NCBI RefSeq assembly: GCF_001269925.1
Contig: NZ_LHVO01000053.1
Location: 124,001-188,000 of the forward strand
DNA: 64,000 nt
Direction of reading: 5' to 3'
DNA from: Pseudomonas sp. MIACH
GTDB taxonomy: Bacteria > Pseudomonadota > Gammaproteobacteria > Pseudomonadales > Pseudomonadaceae
Shown here: piece after piece, positions 25,395 through 35,127 of the stretch
How positions within the stretch are numbered: the first letter of the stretch is position 1
How the letters are laid out: each line of letters starts with the position of its first letter
Notes under the pieces: model-generated
The model's input: only the letters and a program-made list of their open reading frames with translations
Database searches by the model: none
What the model was told of the DNA's origin: nothing
Position numbers and translations under genes: made by a program

Positions 25395-26780
25395 TCAACC
25401 GGCGATAAAACTCACCCGCACCTTCAAGCCCGCCTGCTCGCCATCGTGCAGACTGATCTGCGCCAGATGCGCGCGACAGATTTCGCCGACGATCGCCAGC
25501 CCCAGGCCAGAGCCCATGCCTTGCTGGCTACGGCGGTAGAAGCGTTCGAACACCCGGTCGCGCTCATCCAGCGGAATACCCGGGCCGTCATCTTCCACTT
25601 CCAGTACCGCCGGCGCCGTCACCCGCAGGATCACGTTGCCGCCCGGTGGCGTGTGCGCCAGGGCGTTGTCCACCAGGTTACTCAACAGTTCATTGAGCAG
25701 CGTCGGCTCGCCGCGCAACCACACCGGTTCATCAGCCTCCAGCGCCAGTGCTACACCGCGCGCATGGGCCAACGGCGCCATGGCCATGCCCAGTTCACGG
25801 GCCAATTGGCTGAGGTCCAGCAACTGCGCACCGCCTTCGGCAATCGCCCGGGCGCCGTTTTCGATGCGCGCCAGGGACAACAACTGATTGGCCAGATGGG
25901 TCAACCGATCGGTGCCTTGGGCGGCAGTTTCCAGGGTACTGCGCCAGATCGCTGGATCTTCGGCGCGCAGCCCCAATTCCAGGCGCGCCTTAAGGGCCGC
26001 CAACGGGGTACGCAATTCATGGGATGCATCGGCAATAAACTGCGCCTGACGCTCGAATTGGCCGCGCAGGCGTTCGGTGAAGTGGTTGAGGGAACGCACC
26101 AACGGGCCGAACTCATGTTGAACCTCCACCAACGGCAACGGCCGCAAGTCGTCGGGCTGGCGCTCTTCCACCGCCGTGCGCAGGCGCTCCAGCGGGCGCA
26201 ACGCGGCGCTGACGGCAAACCACACCAACAGCAACGCGCCGATGGCGAGCATGCCCAGGCGCAGCAAGGTGTCGGCCATCAAGCTGCGAGCCATGCTCAC
26301 GCGGGCTTCATCGGTCTCAGCCACGCGGATTTCCGCCATGCCGTTCATGTTCGGTTCGGAGACCGCCTTGAGCAGGCTGACCACCCGCACTTCCTGGCCC
26401 TGGTACTTGGCGTTGTAGAAGCGCGCCAGCGCCGGGTAATCGTCGGTGCGCGGTGTACCGGGGGGCGGGCCGGGGAGGTTTTCGTAGCCGGAAATCAACT
26501 TCTGATCAATGTCATTGACCTGGTAATAGATACGCCCGGCGCTGTCGTAGGCAAAGGTGTCCAGGGCGACATAGGGCACGTTGGCGCTGAGGGTGCCGTC
26601 CACTTGGGTCAGGCCGGCCGCGATGGTCCGCGCCGAGGCCAGCAGCGTACGGTCATAGGCGGTGTCGGCCGCTTCGCGACCGTTCCAGTAGGCACTCATG
26701 CCACTGGCGAGCATCAACAGCACCAGTAACAGCGCCAGGTTCCACAGCAGACGCCAGCGCAGGCTGCTGGGCTTATGCAT
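25395..26780 (-). CDS. tctE: Sensor histidine kinase TctE
   Basis: A 461-residue membrane kinase starting at the ATG at 26780 (MHKPSSLRWRLLWNLALLL). A first membrane span (about 12-32), a periplasmic sensor region, a second span near 180-200, a HAMP-like linker, the phospho-acceptor box ADASHELRTPLAALKARLEL, and the ATP site (NLVDNAL, DDGPGIP, GSGLGLAIVGEI) are all present. It should sense tricarboxylates: the adjacent divergent operon is opdH-tctCBA. It overlaps tctD by 8 bp. Confidence 0.92.
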   Translation of the reverse strand: MHKPSSLRWRLLWNLALLLVLLMLASGMSAYWNGREAADTAYDRTLLASARTIAAGLTQVDGTLSANVPYVALDTFAYDSAGRIYYQVNDIDQKLISGYENLPGPPPGTPRTDDYPALARFYNAKYQGQEVRVVSLLKAVSEPNMNGMAEIRVAETDEARVSMARSLMADTLLRLGMLAIGALLLVWFAVSAALRPLERLRTAVEERQPDDLRPLPLVEVQHEFGPLVRSLNHFTERLRGQFERQAQFIADASHELRTPLAALKARLELGLRAEDPAIWRSTLETAAQGTDRLTHLANQLLSLARIENGARAIAEGGAQLLDLSQLARELGMAMAPLAHARGVALALEADEPVWLRGEPTLLNELLSNLVDNALAHTPPGGNVILRVTAPAVLEVEDDGPGIPLDERDRVFERFYRRSQQGMGSGLGLAIVGEICRAHLAQISLHDGEQAGLKVRVSFIAG

Positions 26781-27444
26781 CGCGGGCTTCCAGCAGGTAG
26801 CCAAGGCCCCGGAACGTCACGATGGCGATGGGTTGGCCATCGAGTTTCTTGCGCAGACGGTGCACGTAGATTTCGATGGCATCGGGGCTGGCCTCTTCGT
26901 CCAGACCGAACACCTGGGAGGCCAACTGTTCCTTGCTCATCACCCGACCCGGCCGGGCGATCAGCGCTTCAAGCACAGCCTGCTCGCGGGAGGTCAACGT
27001 CATCAGCTCGCCGCCCACGGTGAAACGGCGGGTGTCGAGGTCATAAACCAGCACACCACACGCCTGCTGGCGCTCGCCGCCCAACACACTGCGGCGCAGC
27101 AGCGCCTTGACCCGGGCTTCCAGCTCGGTCAGTTCGAAGGGTTTGGCCAGGTAATCATCGGCGCCCAGGTTCAGGCCATGCACGCGGTCCTTCACATCGC
27201 TGCGCGCGGTCAGCATCAGCACCGGCAGGTTTTTTCCACGTGCCCGCAAGCGCGCCAGCACCTCGAAACCGTCCATGCGGGGCAGGCCCACGTCCAGGAT
27301 GGCGACCGCGTAATCCTCACTGCTCAAAGCCAGGTCGGCGGCCACGCCGTCATGCAATACGTCAACGGTCAAACCCGTGCTCTTAAGCGCTTGGGCGACG
27401 CTTTCGGCGAGTTGCAGATGGTCTTCAACCAGAAGGACACGCAT
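26773..27444 (-). CDS. tctD: Response regulator TctD (OmpR family)
   Basis: A 223-residue regulator: receiver domain (1-115) with phospho-acceptor Asp51 in AILDVGLPRMDG and the conserved lysine in DDYLAKPFEL, then an OmpR-type winged helix (about 125-220, LTSREQAVLEALIARPG; DAIEIYVHRLRKKLDG). It is divergent from opdH, with 235 bp of shared control region. It likely activates the tricarboxylate operon when TctE detects citrate. Confidence 0.94.
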   Translation of the reverse strand: MRVLLVEDHLQLAESVAQALKSTGLTVDVLHDGVAADLALSSEDYAVAILDVGLPRMDGFEVLARLRARGKNLPVLMLTARSDVKDRVHGLNLGADDYLAKPFELTELEARVKALLRRSVLGGERQQACGVLVYDLDTRRFTVGGELMTLTSREQAVLEALIARPGRVMSKEQLASQVFGLDEEASPDAIEIYVHRLRKKLDGQPIAIVTFRGLGYLLEARDA

Positions 27445-27679
27445 GGATTTCTACCTTATTCGGACGTGATCGACGCCACGCTTTGCCGGGCAGTTTACAG
27501 GCGCCGACTGCCCTGTGAAGCCTGAAAACATTGAAAGGCCGCTGAAAGGTTAGTGAAAGCTTCGCCCTTTAGCATCCAGCCACGGTAGGTCATGCCTGCC
27601 GAGCGACCTGATGGGTCGCGCCCGAAAAACGCCTCGAAGCGTTTTCGCCAAAATAAGAACAATAACGGAGTGCACCACG

Positions 27680-28972
27680 ATGCTGTCGACACAGCCCCAG
27701 GCTTGCCCGCCTGTTCGTATTCCCCGCCTGACCCACACCGCCCTTGCCAGTGCCGCTGCCCTTGCCGGCTTTTCGCCGCTTAGCCAGGCTGCCTTCTTCG
27801 AAGACAGTAGCGCGACCCTGGAAACCCGCAACATGTACTTCAACCGCGACTTTCGCGATGGCACCAGCGCCCAGCAATCCAAGCGCGACGAGTGGGCCCA
27901 GGGCTTCATGCTCAACCTGCAATCGGGCTACACCGACGGCACCGTCGGCTTTGGCGTGGACGCGCTGGGCATGCTCGGGGTCAAGCTCGACTCCAGCCCC
28001 GACCGCACCGGTACCGGCCTGCTGCCCACCCACGACGATGGCCGCGCCGCCAACGAGTACTCCAAGCTGGGCCTGACCGGCAAAGTGAAAATTTCCGCCA
28101 CCGAGCTGAAGATCGGTTCGCTGATGCCCGAGCTGCCGATCCTCAAGCCCAACGACGGTCGCATTCTGCCGCAGACCTTCAACGGTGGGCTGATCACCTC
28201 CAAGGAATTCAAGAACCTGGTGTTCACGGGTGGCCGCCTCGACAAGGCCAAGGACCGCGACGACACCAACTACGAGGACATCGCCCTCAACAACAAGAAC
28301 AGCCGCTTCCTCAGCGGCGCCACCGGCAAGCATTTCAACTTCGGCGGTGTCGACTACAAGTTCGCCGACAAGATCACCGGCAGCTACCACTTCGCCCAAC
28401 TCGATGACGTGTACCGCCAGCACTTCCTCGGCCTGGTCGCCGCGCGTCCGATGGGCCCCGGCACCTTCGCCACCGACCTGCGCCTGGCGATCAGCGATGA
28501 CGCAGGCGCAGCCCGTGGCGGCAAGATCGACAACACCTCCCTCAATGGCCTGTTAAGTTATGCGCTCAATGGCCATAAGCTCAGCGCCGGCTACCAGCAT
28601 ATGTCCGGCGACAGCGCCTTTCCGTATGTGGATGGCAGCGACCCGTACCTGGTCAACTTCGTGCAGATCAACGACTTTGCCGGCGCCGAAGAGCGTTCCT
28701 GGCAGGCGCGCTACGACTACGACTTCGCCAAGCTGGGGATCCCAGGCCTGAGTTTCATGAGCCGTTACCTGTCCGGTGACAACATCAAGCTGCGCAACGG
28801 CGACACCGGCAAGGAATGGGAACGCAACAGCGAGATCAAGTACGTGGTGCAAAGCGGCACGTTCAAGGATGTCGCCGTGCGCCTGCGCAATGCCACCTAC
28901 CGTTCCAACTATTCAGCCCGTGATGCGGATGAAATGCGCCTGCTGGTCAGCTACAGCGTTGCGCTCTGGTAA
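27680..28972 (+). CDS. opdH: OprD-family tricarboxylate porin OpdH
   Basis: A 430-residue outer-membrane porin of the OprD/Occ family. The start is the ATG at 27680 (MLSTQPQACPPVRIPRLTHT), with GGAG 11 nt upstream. It has a signal peptide ending near AQA-like LSQAAFFEDS, then the family opening (SSATLETRNMYFNRDFR). Repeated beta-strand patterns follow, and the C-terminus is YSVALW with a terminal aromatic. OpdH in P. aeruginosa admits cis-aconitate/tricarboxylates; it heads the tctCBA operon here. Confidence 0.9.
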   Translation: MLSTQPQACPPVRIPRLTHTALASAAALAGFSPLSQAAFFEDSSATLETRNMYFNRDFRDGTSAQQSKRDEWAQGFMLNLQSGYTDGTVGFGVDALGMLGVKLDSSPDRTGTGLLPTHDDGRAANEYSKLGLTGKVKISATELKIGSLMPELPILKPNDGRILPQTFNGGLITSKEFKNLVFTGGRLDKAKDRDDTNYEDIALNNKNSRFLSGATGKHFNFGGVDYKFADKITGSYHFAQLDDVYRQHFLGLVAARPMGPGTFATDLRLAISDDAGAARGGKIDNTSLNGLLSYALNGHKLSAGYQHMSGDSAFPYVDGSDPYLVNFVQINDFAGAEERSWQARYDYDFAKLGIPGLSFMSRYLSGDNIKLRNGDTGKEWERNSEIKYVVQSGTFKDVAVRLRNATYRSNYSARDADEMRLLVSYSVALW

Positions 28973-29017
28973 GTAGTGCCTGGTAAGCCACTCATAACAA
29001 CAAAGACGGAGATCACC

Positions 29018-30001
29018 ATGACCCCTTCACTGCGTAAATTTGCCCTCGCCGCCGGCTGCGTGCTGTTCGCCGGCCACCTGCTGGCCGCTGATGAACCCAA
29101 GCGCCCGGAGTGCATCGCACCGGCCTCCCCCGGTGGCGGTTTTGACCTGACCTGCAAACTGGCGCAGAGCGCGCTGGTCAACGAGAAGTTGCTGAGCAAG
29201 CCGATGCGCGTGACCTACATGCCCGGCGGTGTGGGCGCGGTGGCCTACAACGCGGTGGTCGCCCAGCGCCCGGCGGACGGCGGCACCCTCGTGGCCTGGT
29301 CCAGCGGTTCGCTGCTGAACCTGGCCCAGGGCAAGTTCGGACGCTTCGATGAAAGCGCTGTACGTTGGCTGGCAGCCGTCGGCACCAGCTACGGCGCCAT
29401 CGCGGTGAAAGCCGATTCGCCCTACAAGACCCTCGACGATCTCGTCAAAGCCCTGAAGAAAGATCCGGGCAGCGTAGTGATCGGTTCCGGTGGCACCGTC
29501 GGCAGCCAGGACTGGATGCAAACCGCCCTGATCGCCAAGGCCGCCGGGATCAACCCACGCGAGCTGCGCTATGTGGCGCTCGAAGGCGGCGGTGAAATCG
29601 CCACCGCCCTGCTCGGCGGACATATCCAAGTCGGCAGTACCGACATCTCCGACTCCATGCCGCACATCCTCAGCGGTGACATGCGCCTGCTGGCGGTGTT
29701 CTCCGAAGAGCGCCTGGACGAGCCGGAAATGAAGAATATTCCGACCGCCAAAGAGCAAGGCTACGACATCGTCTGGCCGGTGGTGCGTGGCTTCTACCTC
29801 GGGCCAAAAGTCAGCGATGCCGACTACGCCTGGTGGAAGGACGCCTTCGACAAACTGCTGGCCTCCGAGGAGTTCGCCAAGCTGCGTGACCAGCGCGAGC
29901 TGTTCCCGTTCGCCATGACCGGCCCGGAGCTGGACACCTACGTGAAGAAACAGGTGGCTGACTACAAAGTGCTGGCCAAAGAGTTCGGCCTGATCCAGTA
30001 A
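29018..30001 (+). CDS. tctC: Tricarboxylate-binding periplasmic protein TctC
   Basis: A 327-residue solute-binding protein of the TTT (tripartite tricarboxylate transporter) family. The start is the ATG at 29018, with a signal peptide (MTPSLRKFALAAGCVLFAGH LLA, cleaved near residue 23). Typical strands are CIAPASPGGGFDLTCKL, MPGGVGAVAYN, and VGSTDISDSMPHI. It delivers citrate or related tricarboxylates to TctAB. It follows opdH by 45 bp in the same operon. Confidence 0.93.
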   Translation: MTPSLRKFALAAGCVLFAGHLLAADEPKRPECIAPASPGGGFDLTCKLAQSALVNEKLLSKPMRVTYMPGGVGAVAYNAVVAQRPADGGTLVAWSSGSLLNLAQGKFGRFDESAVRWLAAVGTSYGAIAVKADSPYKTLDDLVKALKKDPGSVVIGSGGTVGSQDWMQTALIAKAAGINPRELRYVALEGGGEIATALLGGHIQVGSTDISDSMPHILSGDMRLLAVFSEERLDEPEMKNIPTAKEQGYDIVWPVVRGFYLGPKVSDADYAWWKDAFDKLLASEEFAKLRDQRELFPFAMTGPELDTYVKKQVADYKVLAKEFGLIQ

Positions 30002-30060
30002 TCGCCCCTCTGTCGCGCGGCCATGCCTGGCGAACCCCAGGCATGGCCCAGGAGTTCTAC

Positions 30061-30519
30061 ATGCTCTTACAACGCATTTTCGCCGCCGTGCTGTTGCTGG
30101 CCTGCGCCGGCCTGGCACTGATGGCCTGGCCGTATCAGGCGCAGTTTTCCTACGAACCGGTGGGGCCTCGGGCTTACCCGCTGCTGATGCTCGGGCTGAT
30201 GAGCCTGGCGCTGATCTACATGCTGTTCCGCCCGCAACCCACCAAGCACACCGAAGAAGAACCCGCGCTCGACCGCCAGACACTGGCCAAGATCGGTATC
30301 TGCGTGGCGCTGTTGATCGTGTTTGCAGGCACCTTCGAGCCCCTGGGTTTCATCCTCAGCAGCATGTTGATCGGCATCCCCATGGCGCGCCTGTATGGCG
30401 GTCGCTGGGTGCCCAGTGTGGTGATCGTCAGCCTGATGGCCATCGGTCTTTATCTGCTGTTCGATAAAGCCATGGATGTTCCGCTGCCCCTCGGCCTGCT
30501 CGACGTTCTGGAGAACTGA
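30061..30519 (+). CDS. tctB: TTT transporter small membrane subunit TctB
   Basis: A 152-residue inner-membrane protein with four spans (about 5-22, 38-55, 78-97, 118-145), typical of TctB. It starts at the ATG at 30061; the stop is one base before tctA. It partners TctA and TctC in proton/sodium-driven tricarboxylate uptake. Confidence 0.92.
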   Translation: MLLQRIFAAVLLLACAGLALMAWPYQAQFSYEPVGPRAYPLLMLGLMSLALIYMLFRPQPTKHTEEEPALDRQTLAKIGICVALLIVFAGTFEPLGFILSSMLIGIPMARLYGGRWVPSVVIVSLMAIGLYLLFDKAMDVPLPLGLLDVLEN

Positions 30520-30520
30520 T

Positions 30521-32035
30521 ATGGATACTTTCGGCTATTTGGGCCAGGGCTTCGGCGTTGCACTATCCCCCTACAACCTGGTGACCGCCCTGTGCGGCAC
30601 CCTGATCGGCACCGTCGTCGGCCTGTTGCCGGGCCTGGGCCCGATCAACGGCGTGGCGCTGTTGATCCCCATCGCGTTCGCCCTGGGCCTGCCGCCGGAA
30701 TCGGCGCTGATCCTGCTGGCCGCCGTGTACCTGGGCTGCGAATACGGCGGGCGTATCAGCTCGATCCTGCTGAACATCCCGGGCGAAGCCTCCACCGTGA
30801 TGACCACCCTCGACGGCTACCCGATGGCCCGCAAAGGCCTGGCCGGTGTGGCGCTGTCGTTGTCGGCATGGAGTTCATTCATCGGCGCGTTTATCGCCAC
30901 CTGCGGCATGGTGCTGTTCGCGCCGCTGCTGGCCAAATGGGCGATTGCCTTCGGCCCGGCGGAATACTTCGTACTGATGGTGTTTGCGATTGTCTGCCTG
31001 GGCGGCATGGCCGGTGACAAACCGCTGAAGACCTTCGTGGCGGCGCTGATCGGCCTGTTCCTGTCGGCGGTGGGCATCGACGCCAACAGCGGCGTGTACC
31101 GTTTTACCGGCGACAACATCCACCTCACCGACGGCATCCAGTTTGTGGTGTTGGTGCTGGGCTTGTTCTCCATCAGTGAGATCCTGTTGCTGTTGGAAAA
31201 AACCCACCGTGGCCAGGAAGCGGTAAAAGCCACCGGACGGATGATGTTCAACCTGAAGGAAGCTTCCTCCGTCTTCGTGGTGAACATCCGCTGCGGCCTG
31301 CTCGGTTTCATCATGGGCGTGCTACCGGGTGCGGGTGCCACCTTGGCCTCGGCGGTTGCCTACATGACCGAGAAACGCCTGGCCGGTGCCAGTGGCAAAT
31401 TCGGCCAGGGCGACATGCGTGGCCTGGCGGCACCGGAAACCGCCATCGGCGCGTCCGCCTGCGGTGCCCTGGTGCCGATGCTGACCCTCGGCGTTCCCGG
31501 TTCGGGCACCACCGCCGTGATGATTGGCGCCCTGTCGCTGTACAACATCACCCCCGGCCCGCTGCTGTTCCAACAGCAACCCGACATCGTCTGGGGCCTG
31601 ATCGCCTCGTTGTTTATCGCCAACATCATGCTGGTGATCCTCAACATCCCGATGATCCGCATCTTCACGCGCATCCTCGCCGTGCCGAACTGGGCGCTGG
31701 TGCCGGTGATCGCGATCATCACCGCGATTGGGGTGTACGCGGTGCACGCCACCACCTTCGACCTGTTCCTGATGGTCGGTATCGGCATCTTCGGCTACAT
31801 CCTGCGCAAGCTGGACTTCCCGCTGTCGCCGGTGCTGTTGGGCTTTATCCTCGGCGGCCTGATGGAGCAGAACCTGCGCCGTGCGCTGTCGATCTCCAAC
31901 GGTGAACTGCAGATTCTCTGGTCGAGCCCGATCACCTTTGGCGTCTGGGTACTGACCGCGCTGATGCTGGCCTTCCCGCTGATCCGCATCTACCGCAAAC
32001 GTGCCCTGCAGCGTCGTGCCGTGGCCGATGTCTGA
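30521..32035 (+). CDS. tctA: TTT transporter large membrane subunit TctA
   Basis: A 504-residue integral membrane protein starting at the ATG at 30521 (MDTFGYLGQGFGVALSPYNL). The conserved GLLPGLGPINGVALLIP loop near the N-terminus, its pseudo-repeat VLPGAGATLASAVAYMTEK in the second half, and LGVPGSGTTAVMIGAL are TctA hallmarks. About 12 spans. The 3' end overlaps the AbrB-family permease gene by 8 bp. Confidence 0.95.
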   Translation: MDTFGYLGQGFGVALSPYNLVTALCGTLIGTVVGLLPGLGPINGVALLIPIAFALGLPPESALILLAAVYLGCEYGGRISSILLNIPGEASTVMTTLDGYPMARKGLAGVALSLSAWSSFIGAFIATCGMVLFAPLLAKWAIAFGPAEYFVLMVFAIVCLGGMAGDKPLKTFVAALIGLFLSAVGIDANSGVYRFTGDNIHLTDGIQFVVLVLGLFSISEILLLLEKTHRGQEAVKATGRMMFNLKEASSVFVVNIRCGLLGFIMGVLPGAGATLASAVAYMTEKRLAGASGKFGQGDMRGLAAPETAIGASACGALVPMLTLGVPGSGTTAVMIGALSLYNITPGPLLFQQQPDIVWGLIASLFIANIMLVILNIPMIRIFTRILAVPNWALVPVIAIITAIGVYAVHATTFDLFLMVGIGIFGYILRKLDFPLSPVLLGFILGGLMEQNLRRALSISNGELQILWSSPITFGVWVLTALMLAFPLIRIYRKRALQRRAVADV

Positions 32036-33065
32036 GGTCACCTTTAAACATTGGTGGGGAACACCGCTGGTCGGCCTGGCCGGCGGTTACCTGGCCAGCC
32101 TGGTCGGCTGGCCTTTGCCGTATATGGTCGGCTCATTGCTGGCGATTATCCTCGTGCGTTGCCTAACGCCGTGGCAGTTGGCGGAGATTCCCGGCGGGCG
32201 CAAATGCGGCCAATGGGTGGTGGGCATCGGCATCGGCCTGCACTTCACCCCGGTGGTGATCGAGCAGGTGATGAGCCACTTCGGCCTGATCTTCTTCGGC
32301 GCGTTGGTCACCAGCCTGTCCAGCGTGGTCGGTGTGTGGTTGATGCGCCGCAGCGGTGAAGACCGCGCCACCGCGTTTTTTTCCAGCATGCCGGGCGGTT
32401 CCGGCGAGATGGTCAACCTCGGCGCACGCAATGGCGCGGTGCTCAGCCGTGTCGCGGCCGGGCAGAGTTTGCGCGTGCTGGTGGTGGTGCTGTGTGTGCC
32501 GGCGATCTTCAAGTATTTGCTCGACGGCGGTGCGCCGCAGTTTCATCCGGCACCGGTGAGTTGGATGTGGCTGGCGGTGCTGTTTCCACTCGGTGCGCTG
32601 ATGGCTTGGGGATGGCAGCGCTTGCGTCAGCCAAACCCATGGCTGTTCGGCCCATTGCTGGTGAGTGCGACGGCCAGCGTGGTGTGGGACCTGCATATCG
32701 GCCTGCCCGACGGCGGCAGCCAGATCGGCCAGTGGTTGATCGGCAGCGGGTTGGGCTGTCACTTCAATCGGCAGTTCTTCCGTCGTGCACCGTCGTTCAT
32801 GGTTCGCACCTTGATCGGCACGGCCTTGACCATGGCCTTGGCGACGTTGGCGGCGGTGGGCTTGAGCGCCTTGACCCATCTGGACCTGCGCTCGCTGACC
32901 CTGGGCATGATGCCCGGCGGGATTGCCGAGATGAGCCTGACAGCCGAGACCCTGCAACTGTCGGTGCCGTTGGTGACGGCGATGCAGGTGATGCGGTTGT
33001 TGTTTGTGCTGTTTTTGGCGGAACCGTTGTTTCGGCATTGGAACCGTCAGCCGGAAAAATTCTAA
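32028..33065 (+). CDS. AbrB-family membrane protein, end of tct operon
   Basis: A 345-residue membrane protein starting at the ATG at 32028, within the end of tctA. It has two repeated halves (GWPLPYMVGSLLAIILVR and later FGPLLVSATAS; MPGGSGEMVNLGAR and MMPGGIAEMSLTAE), as in the AbrB/PF05145 duplicated membrane family, once annotated as ammonia monooxygenase. Function is uncertain; overlap with tctA implies a role linked to tricarboxylate transport, for example efflux or an auxiliary permease (inference). Confidence 0.85.
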   Translation: MSEVTFKHWWGTPLVGLAGGYLASLVGWPLPYMVGSLLAIILVRCLTPWQLAEIPGGRKCGQWVVGIGIGLHFTPVVIEQVMSHFGLIFFGALVTSLSSVVGVWLMRRSGEDRATAFFSSMPGGSGEMVNLGARNGAVLSRVAAGQSLRVLVVVLCVPAIFKYLLDGGAPQFHPAPVSWMWLAVLFPLGALMAWGWQRLRQPNPWLFGPLLVSATASVVWDLHIGLPDGGSQIGQWLIGSGLGCHFNRQFFRRAPSFMVRTLIGTALTMALATLAAVGLSALTHLDLRSLTLGMMPGGIAEMSLTAETLQLSVPLVTAMQVMRLLFVLFLAEPLFRHWNRQPEKF

Positions 33066-33083
33066 ACCTTCGGCACAGTTCAA

Positions 33084-33114
33084 CATGTGGGAGGGGGCAA
33101 GCGCCCTCCCGCAT
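33084..33114. repeat. Pseudomonas REP-like palindrome
   Basis: ATGTGGGAGGGGGC-AAG-CGCCCTCCCGCAT is an imperfect palindrome just past the AbrB-family gene, of the REP type frequent in this genus. It lies between convergent genes and may also end transcripts. Confidence 0.7.
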
Positions 33115-33130
33115 TTGAATGTGCCTGGCC

Positions 33131-33823
33131 TTAGAGCGGCGGTAGGCGCCACTCAATCGGCGTCTCGCCATTCTGCTCAAGAAACTTGTTGGTGCGGCTG
33201 AAATGCCCGCAACCCAGGAACCCGCGATACGCCGACAGCGGCGACGGGTGCACCGACGTCAGCACCAAGTGCTTGGTGGCATCGATCAGCTTCTGCTTGC
33301 CCTGGGCATGGGCGCCCCACAACAGGAACACCAAATGCGGCTGGTGCTCGCTGACCACTTCGATAATCCGATCGGTAAAGAATTGCCAGCCCTTGCCCGC
33401 ATGCGCGTTGGCGTTGGCGCGCTCCACGGTCATGGTGGTATTGAGCATCAACACGCCCTGGTCGGCCCAGCTTTGCAGGTAGCCGTGGTTGGGGATGTCG
33501 ATGTTCAGGTCGCGCTTGAGTTCTTTGTAGATGTTGACCAGGGAAGGCGGTGCCGGCACGCCCGGTTGCACCGAGAAGCACAGGCCGTGGGCTTGGCCGG
33601 GGCCGTGGTACGGGTCCTGGCCGAGGATCACCACCTTGACCTTGTCCAGCGGCGTTGAGTTAAGCGCGTTGAAGATCAGCGGACCGGGCGGGTAGATCTC
33701 TTTGCCGGCAGCATGTTCCTGGCGCAGGAACTCGCGTAACTGGCCCATGTAGGGCTTATCGAACTCATCACGCAGGGCGTGTTTCCAGCTGGGTTCGAGT
33801 TTGATACGGTCGCCTTCAGTCAT
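33131..33823 (-). CDS. ung: Uracil-DNA glycosylase
   Basis: A 230-residue family-1 uracil-DNA glycosylase removing uracil from DNA for base-excision repair. The water-activating loop VVILGQDPYHGPGQAHGLCF is at about residue 64, and the DNA-intercalating HPSPLSAYRGFLGCGHFS loop is near the C-terminus. Length is normal. It is convergent with the tct operon and divergent from the enoyl-CoA hydratase-family gene. Confidence 0.97.
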   Translation of the reverse strand: MTEGDRIKLEPSWKHALRDEFDKPYMGQLREFLRQEHAAGKEIYPPGPLIFNALNSTPLDKVKVVILGQDPYHGPGQAHGLCFSVQPGVPAPPSLVNIYKELKRDLNIDIPNHGYLQSWADQGVLMLNTTMTVERANANAHAGKGWQFFTDRIIEVVSEHQPHLVFLLWGAHAQGKQKLIDATKHLVLTSVHPSPLSAYRGFLGCGHFSRTNKFLEQNGETPIEWRLPPL

Positions 33824-33959
33824 AGTCGAATTGTCTTGTAAAAAAGAATGAGGCGAACCCTAGGAAAGCCGGCCCTGCTTGTCAATTGATCTGACACACC
33901 ACCGGCACTTTCCCACGAAGCGATCATACTGATCCTTCACCTTCTCGATTGAGGTCACG

Positions 33960-35072
33960 ATGAATCTGCACTTCGAAGAACTGACCGGCAGCGACGGTGC
34001 CCGTATCGGCATCGCCAGCCTCGACGCTGAAAAGTCCCTCAATGCCCTCTCCCTGCCAATGATCCTGGCCCTGACTGATCGCCTGGACGCCTGGGCCAAA
34101 GACCCGAACATTGCCTGCGTGCTGCTGCGCGGCAACGGGCCCAAGGCGTTTTGCGCCGGGGGCGAAGTGCGCAGTCTGGCCCAGGCCTGCCGCGAGCAGC
34201 CGGGCGAAGTGCCCGCCCTGGCTGCACAGTTTTTTGCCGCGGAATATCGCCTCGACTACCGCTTGCACACCTACCCTAAACCGCTGATCTGCTGGGGCCA
34301 CGGTTACGTGTTGGGCGGTGGCATGGGCCTGCTGCAAAGCGCGGCCATACGGATTGTCACGCCGAGCAGCCGCCTGGCCATGCCCGAGATCAGCATCGGC
34401 CTGTACCCGGATGTGGGTGCCAGCTGGTTCCTGTCGCGCCTGCCGGGCAAGCTCGGTTTATTCCTTGGTCTCACCGGGGCCCATATCAACGGCCGTGACG
34501 CCCTGGACCTGGGCCTGGCCGACCGTTTCCTACGCGACGATCAACAGGACGAACTGCTCGACGGCTTGCTGCAACTGAACTGGCAGGAACAGACCGCGAT
34601 ACAGCTCAACAGCCTGCTCAAGGCCATGGCCCAGGAAGCCGTGGCTCAACAACCTGAAGCGCAATGGCTGCCACGCCGGGCACAGATCGACGAATGGCTG
34701 GACGTCGGTGATGTGCGCAACGCCTGGCGCGCCTTGAGCCCGCTGCGCGAGCATGCCGACCCGCTGTTCAACCGCGCCGGCAAGACACTGAGCGAAGGCT
34801 GCCCACTGACCGCGCACCTGGTGTGGGAGCAGATCCAACGCGCCCGCCATCTGTCCCTGGCCGAGGTGTTCCAGATGGAATACACCCTGAGCCTGAACTG
34901 CTGCCGCCATCCAGAGTTCAGCGAAGGGGTGCGCGCGCGGTTGATCGACAAGGACCAGACGCCGCATTGGCATTGGCCGGACATCAATACGGTCCCCGAC
35001 GCGGTGGTGCAGGCGCATTTCACCAAGGCGTGGGAAGGCCGGCATCCGCTGGCGGACTTGTCGGATTACTGA
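33960..35072 (+). CDS. Enoyl-CoA hydratase/isomerase family protein (HIBYL-CoA hydrolase-like)
   Basis: A 370-residue crotonase-fold enzyme, longer than plain enoyl-CoA hydratases and typical of 3-hydroxyisobutyryl-CoA hydrolases of valine degradation. Oxyanion and active-site elements are present: NGPKAFCAGGEVRS, GHGYVLGGGMGL, and MPEISIGLYPDVGASWFLSR with the Glu/Asp pair. The C-terminal 100 residues match the hydrolase extension (TLSLNCCRHPEFSEGVRA). No other valine-catabolic genes are adjacent, so the exact acyl-CoA is open. Confidence 0.85.
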   Translation: MNLHFEELTGSDGARIGIASLDAEKSLNALSLPMILALTDRLDAWAKDPNIACVLLRGNGPKAFCAGGEVRSLAQACREQPGEVPALAAQFFAAEYRLDYRLHTYPKPLICWGHGYVLGGGMGLLQSAAIRIVTPSSRLAMPEISIGLYPDVGASWFLSRLPGKLGLFLGLTGAHINGRDALDLGLADRFLRDDQQDELLDGLLQLNWQEQTAIQLNSLLKAMAQEAVAQQPEAQWLPRRAQIDEWLDVGDVRNAWRALSPLREHADPLFNRAGKTLSEGCPLTAHLVWEQIQRARHLSLAEVFQMEYTLSLNCCRHPEFSEGVRARLIDKDQTPHWHWPDINTVPDAVVQAHFTKAWEGRHPLADLSDY

Positions 35073-35085
35073 CGTTTTGCGCCCA

Positions 35086-35112
35086 TAAAAAAGCGGCGCT
35101 TCATGCGCCGCT
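35086..35112 (-). terminator. Intrinsic terminator for the Tyr-rich lipoprotein gene
   Basis: AGCGGCGC (35092-35099) pairs with GCGCCGCT (35105-35112). Read on the minus strand it ends in a run of six T. On the plus strand there is no T-run, so it mainly serves the minus-strand gene. Confidence 0.75.
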
Positions 35113-35127
35113 GGTCATACAGGCCTG

